Source of the DNA: Rubrivivax sp.
GTDB lineage: Bacteria; Pseudomonadota; Gammaproteobacteria; Burkholderiales; Burkholderiaceae_C
Length of the DNA: 64,000 nucleotides
Direction of reading: 5' to 3'
Assembly (NCBI GenBank): GCA_019635315.1
Contig: JAHBZT010000002.1
Span: 124,001 to 188,000 of the forward strand
The position numbers and the translations under genes are program-made. This document shows positions 55,819-64,000 of this stretch, one piece after another (position 1 is the stretch's first letter; the number at the start of each line of letters is the position of its first letter). Below the pieces are notes generated by a model. The model was not told the DNA's origin, made no database searches, and worked only from the letters and a program-made list of their open reading frames with translations.

Positions 55819-56472
55819 ATGTCCACGTTCCTGCGCACCGCCGTCGCGGCGGCCCTGATCGCCGCCGGCGGCCACGGCCACGCGGCCCTGATCACCTTCG
55901 ACGACCTCGTCACCGGTGTCACCAGCTACGGCTACGACGGCGACGGCGACAACATCGCCGATGCGATCTTCTCGACCACCGACCCGGCGGGCTTCAATAC
56001 CGTCGGCCCGGGACCGAACCAGAACTACATCCGCGAACCGGGGCTGGAAGCCACGTCGCTGCTGAACCCGGACCTGCGGGTGGACTTCGTCTTCGGCGCC
56101 TTCGGGACGCTGGGCTTCGGATTCGCGCTGAACTCGACGGTGGCGGATGCCTCGTTCTTCGGCAGCATGAGCGTCTACGACGAGTTCGACAACCTGCTGG
56201 GCAGCGATACCGTGGTCGGGCAGTACACACCGACCCCGGCGGGCCTCAGCAGCTTCCCCGAGGGCTTGGTCAACGTGGCCTTCGCCGGCCGCGCGGCCTA
56301 TGCGCTGCTCAATTTCGAGTCGCAGTTCGGCCGCTTCATCATCGACGACTTCAGCGGCACCTTCGGCAGCACCGAGGTGCCCGAGCCGGTCTCGATCGCA
56401 CTCGTGCTGGCCGGGCTGGGCCTGGCCGGGGCGGCGCAACGGCGCCGCCGGGCTGCGCCGGCTGCGGCGTAG
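55819..56472 (+). CDS. Secreted PEP-CTERM protein
   Basis: This 217-residue protein has a signal peptide (about residues 1-23) and a body rich in Asp, Gly, Phe and Ser without Cys (LITFDDLVTGVTSYGYDGDGDN). The canonical C-terminal sorting signal is VPEPVSIALVLAGLGLAGAAQRRRR: motif, membrane helix and basic tail. It is an exosortase substrate probably released or anchored at the cell surface. AGGGAG precedes the ATG at 55819. The body function is unknown. Confidence 0.9.
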   Translation: MSTFLRTAVAAALIAAGGHGHAALITFDDLVTGVTSYGYDGDGDNIADAIFSTTDPAGFNTVGPGPNQNYIREPGLEATSLLNPDLRVDFVFGAFGTLGFGFALNSTVADASFFGSMSVYDEFDNLLGSDTVVGQYTPTPAGLSSFPEGLVNVAFAGRAAYALLNFESQFGRFIIDDFSGTFGSTEVPEPVSIALVLAGLGLAGAAQRRRRAAPAAA

Positions 56473-56549
56473 CCGGTCGCCGCGCCGCCGCCTCGCGGCG
56501 CTGCCTGGCGGCCGCCACGCGCGGCCGCACCGCCGTCGTGGCTCGATGA

Positions 56550-57461
56550 TCAGTCGGCGAGACTGACGACGCCGTCGCCTTCGGCCGGCGTGCAGTCCTC
56601 GGGCAGCGGGGCGCCGTTGCGCCGCCACACCACCTGCTGCGGCGTGTGGCAGAACTCCAGCCGCTCGGCCCGCGGTTCGCGCTGCCGCGCGAAGGCCTCC
56701 AGCGACGCCGGCATGCTCAGCCGGTAGCGGCCGGCGGCACGGTCTTCGGGCGGGTGGTCGTCCTCGTTGAGCCAGGGGGTCAGCGCCGCGGCCCAGCGCA
56801 GCGGGCCATGGCCGAGCTCGATCACGGTCGGCGCGTAGGCCTGCTCGCGCAACCACTGCTGCGCGGCCGCGCGCAGGGGCCGGCTGGCGTCCAGCCCGCC
56901 CCAGGCCACGGCCATCAGTTCCGCCACCCATTGGTTGCAGTTCTGGTACTGGAGGCTGAAGGCGTGCGCATTGGCGCTGTACTGGCCGCCCAGCAGCGCC
57001 AGCGCCAGCGGCTTGTCGAGCGCGCTGCGCTCCAGGGGCGCGGCCGCCGCGTCCGGCAGCAGCAGCAGCGTGACGAAGCCGCGCCGCGGGTCGTCGTTGC
57101 CCATCAGGAAGGCCGTCAGACCCTGGTCGAAGATCATCGGCCGCTGCTCGTCGCAGGCGTAGTAGAGCTGGCGCACGGCCCAGCGCGTTTCCGGGCTGGC
57201 GCGCAGGCTGAGGCCGGCGTGCGAATAGCGCTGGCCCACACGCTGCAGGTTCAGGCCCGAGCGCGCGATCAGCGCCACCCGCGCGCCGCTGCGCTCCAGC
57301 TCGGACTTGATGACGGCGGCCATGCGCAGCAGCCTGTCCTGCTGCTCGGCATCCAGCTGCGGCTCGGGAAGGCAGTAGCGTGAACTGGTCGCGCCGAAGG
57401 CGGCCGGCATGGCCAGCGCCGATGCCAGGGCCAGCGCGGCGGCGAGGCCGGCCCGGCTCAC
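56550..57461 (-). CDS. DUF2145 family secreted protein
   Basis: A 303-residue protein with a signal peptide (cleavage near AAFGATSSRY, residues 20-29). The body fits DUF2145 (LERSGARVALIARSGLNLQRVGQRYSHAGLSL; QYQNCNQWVAELMA), with the Ser-His and Asn-Cys-Asn-Gln positions suggesting a papain/NlpC-like permuted peptidase, which is inference. It lies 7 bases after a small secreted gene and is probably co-expressed with it. Confidence 0.85.
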   Translation of the reverse strand: MSRAGLAAALALASALAMPAAFGATSSRYCLPEPQLDAEQQDRLLRMAAVIKSELERSGARVALIARSGLNLQRVGQRYSHAGLSLRASPETRWAVRQLYYACDEQRPMIFDQGLTAFLMGNDDPRRGFVTLLLLPDAAAAPLERSALDKPLALALLGGQYSANAHAFSLQYQNCNQWVAELMAVAWGGLDASRPLRAAAQQWLREQAYAPTVIELGHGPLRWAAALTPWLNEDDHPPEDRAAGRYRLSMPASLEAFARQREPRAERLEFCHTPQQVVWRRNGAPLPEDCTPAEGDGVVSLAD

Positions 57462-57468
57462 GCGCGCG

Positions 57469-57939
57469 TCACAGCGTCAGCGGGCGCGTCGCGAGCTCGT
57501 GCTGCCAGTCGTCGTCCAGCAGCAGGAAGAAGGGCTGGCGCGCCTCGGCCAGCGCGAATTCCAGGCCGTAGGGCCGCTCGCGCGCGGTCAGCACACGGCC
57601 GCGTTCGACGCCATGCGCCTGCGCCGTCTGCGGCGGCACGTAGAGGAAGAATTCATAGCCGCGACGCTGCTCGTCCAGCGCCTGCAGTCGCAGGCGCAGC
57701 AGGCCCGGCCGCGCCGCGGTCTCGGTGACCTCGGCGACGCGGTAGTCGCCGGCGGCGGTCTTGTCGTCCGATGTCGAGCTGTCGCTGGAGGCCTCCGAGA
57801 AGGTCGACGCGCTGCCCGAGGACGTCGTCAGGCTGTTGGAGGCGGCCGACGAGGCCGACGACGGACCGGCCAGCGCCAGCGGCGCGGCGAGGGCCAGCAG
57901 CAGGGCCAGGGGCAGGGCGACGGGTTGCAGCTTGCGCAT
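57469..57939 (-). CDS. Small secreted protein with Ser-rich N-terminus, partner of DUF2145
   Basis: This 156-residue protein has a signal peptide (about residues 1-24) followed by a Ser/Ala-rich low-complexity stretch (25-60) and a compact C-terminal half (RVAEVTETAARPGLLRLRLQALDEQ... FLLLDDDWQHELATRPLTL). I do not recognise a named family. It is directly upstream of the DUF2145 gene. Confidence 0.75.
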   Translation of the reverse strand: MRKLQPVALPLALLLALAAPLALAGPSSASSAASNSLTTSSGSASTFSEASSDSSTSDDKTAAGDYRVAEVTETAARPGLLRLRLQALDEQRRGYEFFLYVPPQTAQAHGVERGRVLTARERPYGLEFALAEARQPFFLLLDDDWQHELATRPLTL

Positions 57940-58079
57940 GGTACGGGGCCGGTGGGGCGGAACGAAGAAGCCCGGTGATCGTAATCAATCGCGGCGTAAC
58001 GATCCGTTCCGGCGGCTGGCGGCGCGCCCGGCAGGCGCACCGGCCGCGAAGAGTTCACGGCGCGCCGCGGCGCCGGTGT

Positions 58080-58409
58080 CTAGAACGGGATGCGCCCGGT
58101 CCAGAGGTCCTTGTACATGACCCAGTCGCCCATGAAGCTGTACAGCGGGCGCTTGAAGCTGGCCGGCTTGTTCTTCTCGAAGCCGAAGTGGCCGATCCAG
58201 GCGCAGCCGTAGCCGGCCAGCAGCCCGAGCAGGAACCACCACCACTGCCCGGTGGCGATCAGCATCGCCAGGCACACCAGCGCCAGCGTGCTGCCCAGGA
58301 AGTGCAGGCGGCGGCAGGTGCGGTTGCGGTGCTCGCCCAGGTAGAAGGGGTAGAACTCGGCGAAGGTCTGGATCGCCTTGGGGTCGACGGCGGAGGGGCT
58401 GGTATTCAT
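58080..58409 (-). CDS. DUF962/Mpo1-like membrane protein
   Basis: This 109-residue protein has two to three hydrophobic segments. The family pattern is present: FAEFYPFYLGEHRNRTCRRLHFLGS with conserved His residues and GHFGFEKNKPASFKRPLYSFMGD. Yeast Mpo1 of this family is an iron-dependent dioxygenase of 2-hydroxy fatty acids; whether the bacterial member does the same is unknown. It overlaps the hydrolase gene by 4 bases. Confidence 0.92.
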   Translation of the reverse strand: MNTSPSAVDPKAIQTFAEFYPFYLGEHRNRTCRRLHFLGSTLALVCLAMLIATGQWWWFLLGLLAGYGCAWIGHFGFEKNKPASFKRPLYSFMGDWVMYKDLWTGRIPF

Positions 58410-59242
58410 GCGGCGCTCGCTTGCGGGGCCCGGTCCGGCAGCGTCAGTGCCCCGCGCACGGCATTCAACACCTCGTCCGGGGCCTCGCCCATCAGGTGAT
58501 GCCCACTGCCGACCATCACCACGCGCGCCTTCAGCGCCGCGGTGATCTCGCGCGTGGCGCGCGGCGGCGTCATCTGGTCCTGGCGGCCCAGCACCATCGT
58601 CACCGGGCAGGTCACGCGCGCGGCCGCTTCCAGGCCGCCGCGGTAGGCGTTGCAGACCTGGAAGTCGTGCAGGAAGACGTTGCTGCCGGCGGGCGCCGCG
58701 TCCTGCACACGCCGCGCCAGCGCCAGCGCGCCGCCGTGCAGCCAGTTGCCGGGGCTGGGGTAGCCGGGCTTGGTCGCCGGCGACGAGATCGACCAGGCGT
58801 TGACCATGCGCATCGCGCGCAGCGGATCGCTGGCGGCGGTGGACAGCAGTGTCTCGCTGACCTGCATCGGGTAGGCGGTGCCGATCATCACCAGCGCCGT
58901 GGCGCGCTCCGGTGCGCGGGCCGCGGCCTCCAGCGCGATCAGCGAGCCCATGCTGTGCCCGGCCAGTGCCGCGCGCTGCACGCCGGCAGCGTCCAGCAGC
59001 GCCAGCAGCCAGTCCGCGGCCGCCTCGACACTGGGCAGCGGCGGGCCCTCGCTGCGGCTGTGGCCCGGCAGGTCCACCGCCAGCACGGCGTGACCGTGGT
59101 GCGCGAACCAGCGCGCCAGCAGCGTGAAGCCGGTGTGGTCGTTGCTTGCGCCGTGCACGAAGACGACGCAGGGCCGTTGCGGGTCGAAGGGCTTGCCGCC
59201 GGTATAGGCATAGGCCTGGCGGCCGTTCACGCTCAGCTTCAT
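58406..59242 (-). CDS. Alpha/beta hydrolase
   Basis: This 278-residue hydrolase has the oxyanion-hole HGASNDHTGF, the nucleophile elbow GHSMGS (near residue 97), a late Asp in LGRQDQMTPP and a His in GSGHHLMGEAP. It belongs to the general esterase/MhpC-like group. It starts 10 bases after the MetY stop and overlaps the DUF962 gene, so the three form an operon. Substrate unknown. Confidence 0.9.
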   Translation of the reverse strand: MKLSVNGRQAYAYTGGKPFDPQRPCVVFVHGASNDHTGFTLLARWFAHHGHAVLAVDLPGHSRSEGPPLPSVEAAADWLLALLDAAGVQRAALAGHSMGSLIALEAAARAPERATALVMIGTAYPMQVSETLLSTAASDPLRAMRMVNAWSISSPATKPGYPSPGNWLHGGALALARRVQDAAPAGSNVFLHDFQVCNAYRGGLEAAARVTCPVTMVLGRQDQMTPPRATREITAALKARVVMVGSGHHLMGEAPDEVLNAVRGALTLPDRAPQASAA

Positions 59243-59252
59243 GCGGCTGCCC

Positions 59253-60551
59253 TCACTGCGCCTTCTCGGCGACCTTGAACGCGCGCTTCAGGTCGTCGAC
59301 CAGGTCGTCGGCGTCCTCGAGCCCGATCGACAGCCGGATCGTGCCCGGCCCGATGCCGGCCGCCGCCAGCGCCGCGTCGTCCATGCGGAAATGCGTCGTG
59401 CTCGCGGGGTGGATGACGAGGCTGCGGCAGTCGCCGACGTTGGCCAGGTGGCTGAAGAGCTTGAGCGCCTCGATGAAGGCCTGGCCCTGCTTGCGCGAGC
59501 CCTTCAGGTCAAAGCTGAAGACGCTGCCGCAGCCGCGCGGCAGCAGCTTCTTCGCCAGCGCATGGCTCGGGTGGCCCTCCAGTTCCGGGTAGCCGACCGC
59601 GGCGACCATCGGGTGCGCGGCCAGGAACTGCACCACCTTGCGCGTGTTGTCGACATGCCGCGCCATGCGCAGCGGCAGCGTCTCGATGCCCTGCAGGATC
59701 AGCCACGCGGTGTGCGGGCTCATGCAGGCGCCGAAGTCGCGCAGGCCCTCGCGCCGCGCGCGCAGCAGGAAGGCGCCGACCGTGCTCTCCTCGGCGAAGA
59801 CCATGCCGTGGAAGCCGGCGTAGGGCTCGGTCAGCTCCGGGAAGCGGCCCGAACGCTCCCAGTCGAAGCGCCCGCTGTCGACGAGCACGCCGCCGATCAC
59901 CGTGCCGTGGCCGGAGAGGAACTTGGTCGCGCTGTGGAAGACGAGGTCGGCGCCATGCTCGAAAGGCTGCATCAGCCAGGGCGTCGTGAAGGTGCTGTCC
60001 ACCAGCAGCGGCAGCCCGGCCTCGTGCGCGATCGCGCTCACGGCCGGGATGTCCAGCACGTCGAGCCCCGGGTTGCCCAGCGTCTCGCCGAACAGCAGCC
60101 GCGTGTTCGGGCGGATCGCCGCTCGCCAGCCGTCGACGTCGCCCGGCTTGACGAAGCTGGTCTCGATGCCGAAGCGGCGCAGGGTGTAATGCAGCAGGTT
60201 GTGGCTGCCGCCGTACAGCGCGGTGCTGGCGACGATGTGGTGGCCGGCGCCGGCCAGCGTCGCGATCGCCAGGTGCAGCGCGGCCTGGCCGCTGGCGGTG
60301 GCTACCGAGCCGCTGCCGCCCTCGAGCGCCGCGACGCGTTCCTCCAGCACCGCGTTGGTCGGGTTGCTGATGCGGCTGTAGACATGGCCGCTGCGTTCCA
60401 TGTTGAACAGGCTGGCGGCGTGCGCGCTGTCCTGGAAGACGAAGCTGGTGCTCAGGTGGATGGGCACCGCGCGCGCGCCGGTGGCGGGGTCGGGCGCCGC
60501 GCCGGCGTGCAGCGCCAGGGTGTCGAACCCGGGGTCGGAATAGCCTGCCAT
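59253..60551 (-). CDS. O-acetylhomoserine aminocarboxypropyltransferase (MetY)
   Basis: This 432-residue PLP enzyme makes homocysteine directly from O-acetyl- (or O-succinyl-) homoserine and sulfide. The PLP lysine is in HSATKFLSGHGTVIGG. The family start is GFDTLALHAGAAPDPATGARAVPIHLSTSFVF, and the length of about 430 is typical of MetY rather than MetB. The ATG at 60551 is chosen for the conserved N-terminus. It heads the metY-hydrolase-DUF962 operon. Confidence 0.92.
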   Translation of the reverse strand: MAGYSDPGFDTLALHAGAAPDPATGARAVPIHLSTSFVFQDSAHAASLFNMERSGHVYSRISNPTNAVLEERVAALEGGSGSVATASGQAALHLAIATLAGAGHHIVASTALYGGSHNLLHYTLRRFGIETSFVKPGDVDGWRAAIRPNTRLLFGETLGNPGLDVLDIPAVSAIAHEAGLPLLVDSTFTTPWLMQPFEHGADLVFHSATKFLSGHGTVIGGVLVDSGRFDWERSGRFPELTEPYAGFHGMVFAEESTVGAFLLRARREGLRDFGACMSPHTAWLILQGIETLPLRMARHVDNTRKVVQFLAAHPMVAAVGYPELEGHPSHALAKKLLPRGCGSVFSFDLKGSRKQGQAFIEALKLFSHLANVGDCRSLVIHPASTTHFRMDDAALAAAGIGPGTIRLSIGLEDADDLVDDLKRAFKVAEKAQ

Positions 60552-60638
60552 GGTCAGGAAGCTGCGGGGCTGGGACCGCGGCATTGTGGGCTATATTGAC
60601 CTCGAAACGGCCGCGGCCGGGCACCGGGCTTCCCCGCC

Positions 60639-61109
60639 ATGAAAGTCACCGACATCCTGCGCGTCAAGGGCAACACGCTGTTCACCGTGCACCCCGACCA
60701 TCCGCTGGCCGACGCGGTGAAGACGATGGCCGAGCACGACATCGGCTCGCTGGTCGTCATGGAGCATGGCGACCTGGTCGGCATGCTGACCTTCCGCGAG
60801 GTCATCGCCGCCATCGTCGCCAACGGCGGCAGCGTCGGCACCCGGTACGTGCGCTCGGTGATGGACGACGCGCCGCTGACCTGCACGCTGCAGACCGAGA
60901 TCGACGAGGTGCGGCGCATGATGCTGTCGCGCCATGCGCGCTACATGCCGGTGCTGGACCGGCGCACGCTGATGGGCGTGATCTCGTTCTACGACGTCGC
61001 GAAGACGGTGGTCGACGCGCAGGATTTCGAGAACCGCATGCTCAAGGCCTACATCCGCGACTGGCCGGAGGAAGCGGGCGCACCGCCACCGGCGGCCGCG
61101 GCCGGCTGA
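60639..61109 (+). CDS. Two-CBS-domain protein
   Basis: A 156-residue protein composed of a CBS-domain pair (about residues 5-60 and 75-130; HPDHPLADAVKTMAEHDIGSLVVMEHGDLVGMLTFREV). Such proteins usually sense adenine nucleotides and regulate a partner. It is divergent from metY with 87 bases between. The partner is unknown. Confidence 0.92.
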   Translation: MKVTDILRVKGNTLFTVHPDHPLADAVKTMAEHDIGSLVVMEHGDLVGMLTFREVIAAIVANGGSVGTRYVRSVMDDAPLTCTLQTEIDEVRRMMLSRHARYMPVLDRRTLMGVISFYDVAKTVVDAQDFENRMLKAYIRDWPEEAGAPPPAAAAG

Positions 61110-61166
61110 CCGCGGCCCGCGCGCCGTCCGCGCGCCACCCGCGCGCCGGCCGCGCGCCGGCCGTGT

Positions 61167-62777
61167 TCAGGCCGCCGCGAGCCGGAAGCGCGCCACCGCG
61201 CCCGCCAGGTCCTCGGCCTGCTGGCGCAGCTGCTCGGCCGACGCCGCGCTCTGCTCGACCAGCGCGGCATTGCGCTGCGTCATGCGGTCGAGTTCGCCGA
61301 CCGCGCCGTTGACCTCGGCGATGCCCTGCGTCTGCTGGGCCGTGGCGCTGTCGATCTCGCCGATGGTCTGCGCCACGCGCGTGACGCTGCCGACCAGCTC
61401 CTGCATCGTCGCGCCGGCGTCGCCGACCAGGCGCGAGCCGGCCTCGACCTGCTCGACGCTGGCGCCGATCAGCGCCTTGATCTCGCGCGCCGCCTCGGCG
61501 CTGCGCTGCGCCAGGCTGCGCACCTCGCTGGCGACGACCGCGAAGCCGCGGCCCTGCTCGCCGGCGCGCGCTGCCTCGACCGCGGCGTTGAGCGCCAGGA
61601 TGTTGGTCTGGAAGGCGATGCCGTCGATGGTGCCGATGATGTCGGCCACCTTGCGCGAGCTGTGGTTGATGCCGTCCATCGTGCTGACCACGCGCGCGAC
61701 CATCTCGCCGCCGCGCCGCGCGACGCCGGCCGCGTCGCCGGCCAGGCGGCTGGCGCTGCGCGCCGACTCGGCGGTGTGGCCGACGGTGCCGGAGAGCTGC
61801 TCGATCGAGCTGGCGGTCTGCTGCAGCGAGCTCGCGGCCTGCTCGGTGCGCTGGCTGAGGTCCTGGTTGCCGGCGGCCATCTCGGCGCTGGCGGCGCGCA
61901 GGCGGCCGGCGGTCTCGCGGATGCCGCCGACCAGCGTGGCCAGCGAGCCCTGCATGGCCGCCAGCGCGCGCTGCAGCTCGCCGATCTCGTCGCTGCGCTG
62001 CGAGCCGGGCGCCGGCGACAGGTCGCCCTCGGCGATGCGGCGGGCCAGCGCCGCGGCGTCGTGCAGCGGCGCGGCGACCGAGCGCGCGGTGCGCGCGGCG
62101 AGTGCGAAGCCGACCAGTGCGGCGAGCGCGAAGCCGCCGGCCAGCCACAGCAGCGCCTGCTGGGCGCGGGCGCGCACCGCGGCGTCGGCGGCGGCGGAGC
62201 GTGCATCCAGCTCGGCCGTCACCGCGGCCAGGGCGTCCAGCATGGCCTTCGCGGCCGGCGCCAGCTCGCTGTCGACGCGGCCGGCGCCTTCGCCCATCTG
62301 CAGGTCGTCGCGGATCTGCGCGCGCAGGCCGACGAAACGGCTGCGCGCCTGCACCACGGCCTCGATGCGCTCGGCGAGCACGGCGTCGCCGGCGGCGGCC
62401 GCCGCCAGCTGCTCCTGCAGCCTGGCGCTCACCGCGGCCACCTCGGACATCTCCTCGGCCAGGCGGTCCAGCAGCGGCGCGATGCGAGTGCGCACCGCGT
62501 CGTCGTCGCCGGCGGCGGCGTCCAGCCGCGTCGCGCTGAGCGCGCGTTCCAGGTTGGCCTGCACCGACGCGGTCCATTGCGTCACGATGGCCATGCGCTG
62601 CGCCTGCTCGATGCGCTGCCCATGCTCGGCACGCAGCTGCCAGATGCCGACGCCGGCGAGCGCGCCGGCGCACAGCATCGCCGCCTGCATGCCGCCGAAG
62701 GCGACGAGCAGCTTCGCGGTCAGGCCGCGCAGGGCGAGGGGGGTGGGGACGAACGAGCGCCAGGAGATCGAGGGCAT
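61167..62777 (-). CDS. Methyl-accepting chemotaxis protein
   Basis: This 536-residue receptor has an N-terminal membrane segment (about residues 18-43), a periplasmic four-helix-type sensor (about 50-205) and a second membrane segment (about 207-230). A HAMP domain and signalling domain follow, with the highly conserved hairpin tip [32 protein letters not shown]. There is no C-terminal NWETF-like pentapeptide. AAGGA precedes the ATG at 62777. The ligand is unknown. Confidence 0.93.
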   Translation of the reverse strand: MPSISWRSFVPTPLALRGLTAKLLVAFGGMQAAMLCAGALAGVGIWQLRAEHGQRIEQAQRMAIVTQWTASVQANLERALSATRLDAAAGDDDAVRTRIAPLLDRLAEEMSEVAAVSARLQEQLAAAAAGDAVLAERIEAVVQARSRFVGLRAQIRDDLQMGEGAGRVDSELAPAAKAMLDALAAVTAELDARSAAADAAVRARAQQALLWLAGGFALAALVGFALAARTARSVAAPLHDAAALARRIAEGDLSPAPGSQRSDEIGELQRALAAMQGSLATLVGGIRETAGRLRAASAEMAAGNQDLSQRTEQAASSLQQTASSIEQLSGTVGHTAESARSASRLAGDAAGVARRGGEMVARVVSTMDGINHSSRKVADIIGTIDGIAFQTNILALNAAVEAARAGEQGRGFAVVASEVRSLAQRSAEAAREIKALIGASVEQVEAGSRLVGDAGATMQELVGSVTRVAQTIGEIDSATAQQTQGIAEVNGAVGELDRMTQRNAALVEQSAASAEQLRQQAEDLAGAVARFRLAAA

Positions 62778-62945
62778 CAGTGCATTCCTTGTTGGTGTGA
62801 CCCGAGCGGCGCCTGCGCCGCGGGCGACGCAGGCGTGGACCTGTTCCTCCCACGGGACCGCCGGTTCGTCGTGTCTATCGGCCGGCCGGCGGCGCGCTTG
62901 AGGCCGGCGGCGGCGGCGGCCGTGCAGGCTGCGACAATCGCCCGC

Positions 62946-64000
62946 ATGCCCGGCAGCACCTTCGGCGAACTGTTCCGCGTCACCAACTTCGGCGAGAGCC
63001 ACGGCCCGGCCATCGGCTGCGTCATCGACGGCTGCCCGCCGGGCCTGGCGCTGTCGGAGGCCGACATCCAGCCCGAGCTGGACCGCCGCCGCCCCGGCAC
63101 CAGCCGCCATGTCACGCAGCGCAACGAGCCCGACGCGGTGGAGATCCAGTCCGGCGTCTTCGAGGGGCTGACCACCGGCACGCCGATCGCGCTGCTGATC
63201 CGCAACACCGACCAGCGCAGCCGCGACTACGCCAACCTGCTGGACACCTTCCGCCCCGGCCACGCCGACTACACCTACTGGCGCAAGTACGGCCACCGCG
63301 ACCCGCGCGGCGGCGGCCGCAGCAGCGCGCGCCTGACCGCGCCGATGGTGGCCGCCGGCGCGGTGGCCCGCAAGTGGCTGCGCGAGCAGCACGGCACCAC
63401 CTTCACGGGCTGGATGAGCGCCCTGGGCGAGATCGAGATCCCGTTCGAGGACGAGGCGCAGATCCCGCTGAACCCCTTCTTCGCCGCCAACGCGAGCCTG
63501 ATCCCGCGGCTGGAGGCGCACATGGACGCGCTGCGCAAGGCCGGCGACAGCTGCGGTGCGCGCATCGAGGTCCGTGCGCGCCAGGTGCCGCCGGGCCTGG
63601 GCGAGCCGCTGTTCGACAAGCTCGACGCCGACATCGCCTACGCGATGATGGGCATCAATGCCGTCAAGGGCGTGGAGATCGGTGACGGCTTCGGCTGCGT
63701 CGCGGCGCGCGGCAGCGACTTCGGCGACGAGCTGTTGCCCACGGGCTTCGCCAGCAACCACGCCGGCGGCGTGCTGGGCGGCATCAGCACCGGGCAGGAC
63801 TTGGTCGTGCGCATCGCGATCAAGCCGACCAGCAGCATCCGCACGCCGCGGCGCAGCATCGACCGCGCCGGCCAGCCGACCCGCGTCGAGACGCATGGCC
63901 GCCACGACCCCTGCGTGGGCATCCGCGCCACGCCGATCGCCGAGGCGATGCTGGCGCTGGTCGTGATGGACCATGCGCTGCGCCAGCGCGCGCAGTGCGG
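62946..64000 (+). CDS. aroC: Chorismate synthase AroC (3' end beyond window)
   Basis: The 351 visible residues cover nearly the whole enzyme, which converts EPSP to chorismate in the shikimate pathway. Signatures are [19 protein letters not shown], the [27 protein letters not shown] segment and GDGFGC. FMN-binding and catalytic His residues are present. It is truncated by the window edge at the C-terminal end ([13 protein letters not shown]). Confidence 0.97.
   Translation, partial: MPGSTFGELFRVTNFGESHGPAIGCVIDGCPPGLALSEADIQPELDRRRPGTSRHVTQRNEPDAVEIQSGVFEGLTTGTPIALLIRNTDQRSRDYANLLDTFRPGHADYTYWRKYGHRDPRGGGRSSARLTAPMVAAGAVARKWLREQHGTTFTGWMSALGEIEIPFEDEAQIPLNPFFAANASLIPRLEAHMDALRKAGDSCGARIEVRARQVPPGLGEPLFDKLDADIAYAMMGINAVKGVEIGDGFGCVAARGSDFGDELLPTGFASNHAGGVLGGISTGQDLVVRIAIKPTSSIRTPRRSIDRAGQPTRVETHGRHDPCVGIRATPIAEAMLALVVMDHALRQRAQC

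Overview
The window comes from a very GC-rich betaproteobacterium of the order Burkholderiales. It opens with the last genes of a photosynthesis gene cluster: a PucC/BCH2-type MFS protein followed by geranylgeranyl reductase bchP. Together with the codon usage, the bpt-aat pair, the PEP-CTERM proteins and a cyanate locus, this points to a purple non-sulfur bacterium of the Rubrivivax type. The genus is an inference. About 58 protein genes are called. They are densely packed, with many 4-base ATGA/GTGA overlaps. I see no rRNA, tRNA, CRISPR array, prophage or transposase gene.

Layout. 1-2301: end of the photosynthesis cluster. 2350-5162: an alpha-methylacyl-CoA racemase-type CoA transferase overlapping a NUDIX + metallo-beta-lactamase fusion. 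5402-11132: a complete tripartite RND efflux operon (adaptor, pump, NodT-type outer-membrane lipoprotein). 11098-16616 (minus): bpt and aat (N-end rule transferases), a secreted prolyl oligopeptidase, YaeQ, an AhpD-like protein and an SRPBCC protein. 16813-20218: a secreted coiled-coil protein, oligopeptidase A and an UPF0114 membrane protein. 20352-27579: an orphan five-PAS hybrid kinase, a biotinyl-carboxyltransferase fusion, and a LytS/LytTR-type two-component pair. 27768-32512: a stand-alone core-MetE methionine synthase, DUF599, and a flavodoxin/DoxX/pirin group divergent from a LysR regulator. 32532-43158: gluQ, FKBP, a DEAD-box helicase, a DMT exporter, a PHP phosphoesterase, a PEP-CTERM protein, lolD-lolC/E, a conserved hypothetical and recJ. 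43240-45824: an aldose-dehydrogenase-like PQQ protein, a lysozyme with a histone-H1-like tail, and DUF2784.

45886-55585 is the most interesting part. A NarX-like PAS kinase and a NarL-type regulator precede a nitrate/cyanate-type ABC transporter and cyanase (cynS), which suggests sensing, uptake and detoxification of cyanate. Next come cystathionine beta-synthase and a cystathionine gamma-lyase-type enzyme, i.e. reverse transsulfuration. Two copies of a roughly 620-660 bp non-coding element, in opposite orientation, sit in these operons: one between the binding protein and the permease, the other between the beta-synthase and the gamma-lyase gene. Each copy has imperfect 20-bp terminal inverted repeats and two large palindromic modules, and each module holds a 54-bp core in opposite orientation. 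I did not recognise a described family.

55819-64000: a second PEP-CTERM protein, a DUF2145 protein with a small secreted partner, a metY-hydrolase-DUF962 operon, a CBS-domain protein, a chemoreceptor and the start of aroC. Regulatory sites proposed from sequence are two sigma-54-type promoters (37496 and 45860), an 18-bp perfect palindrome at the end of the NarL-type gene, and a LysR-type box at 31505.
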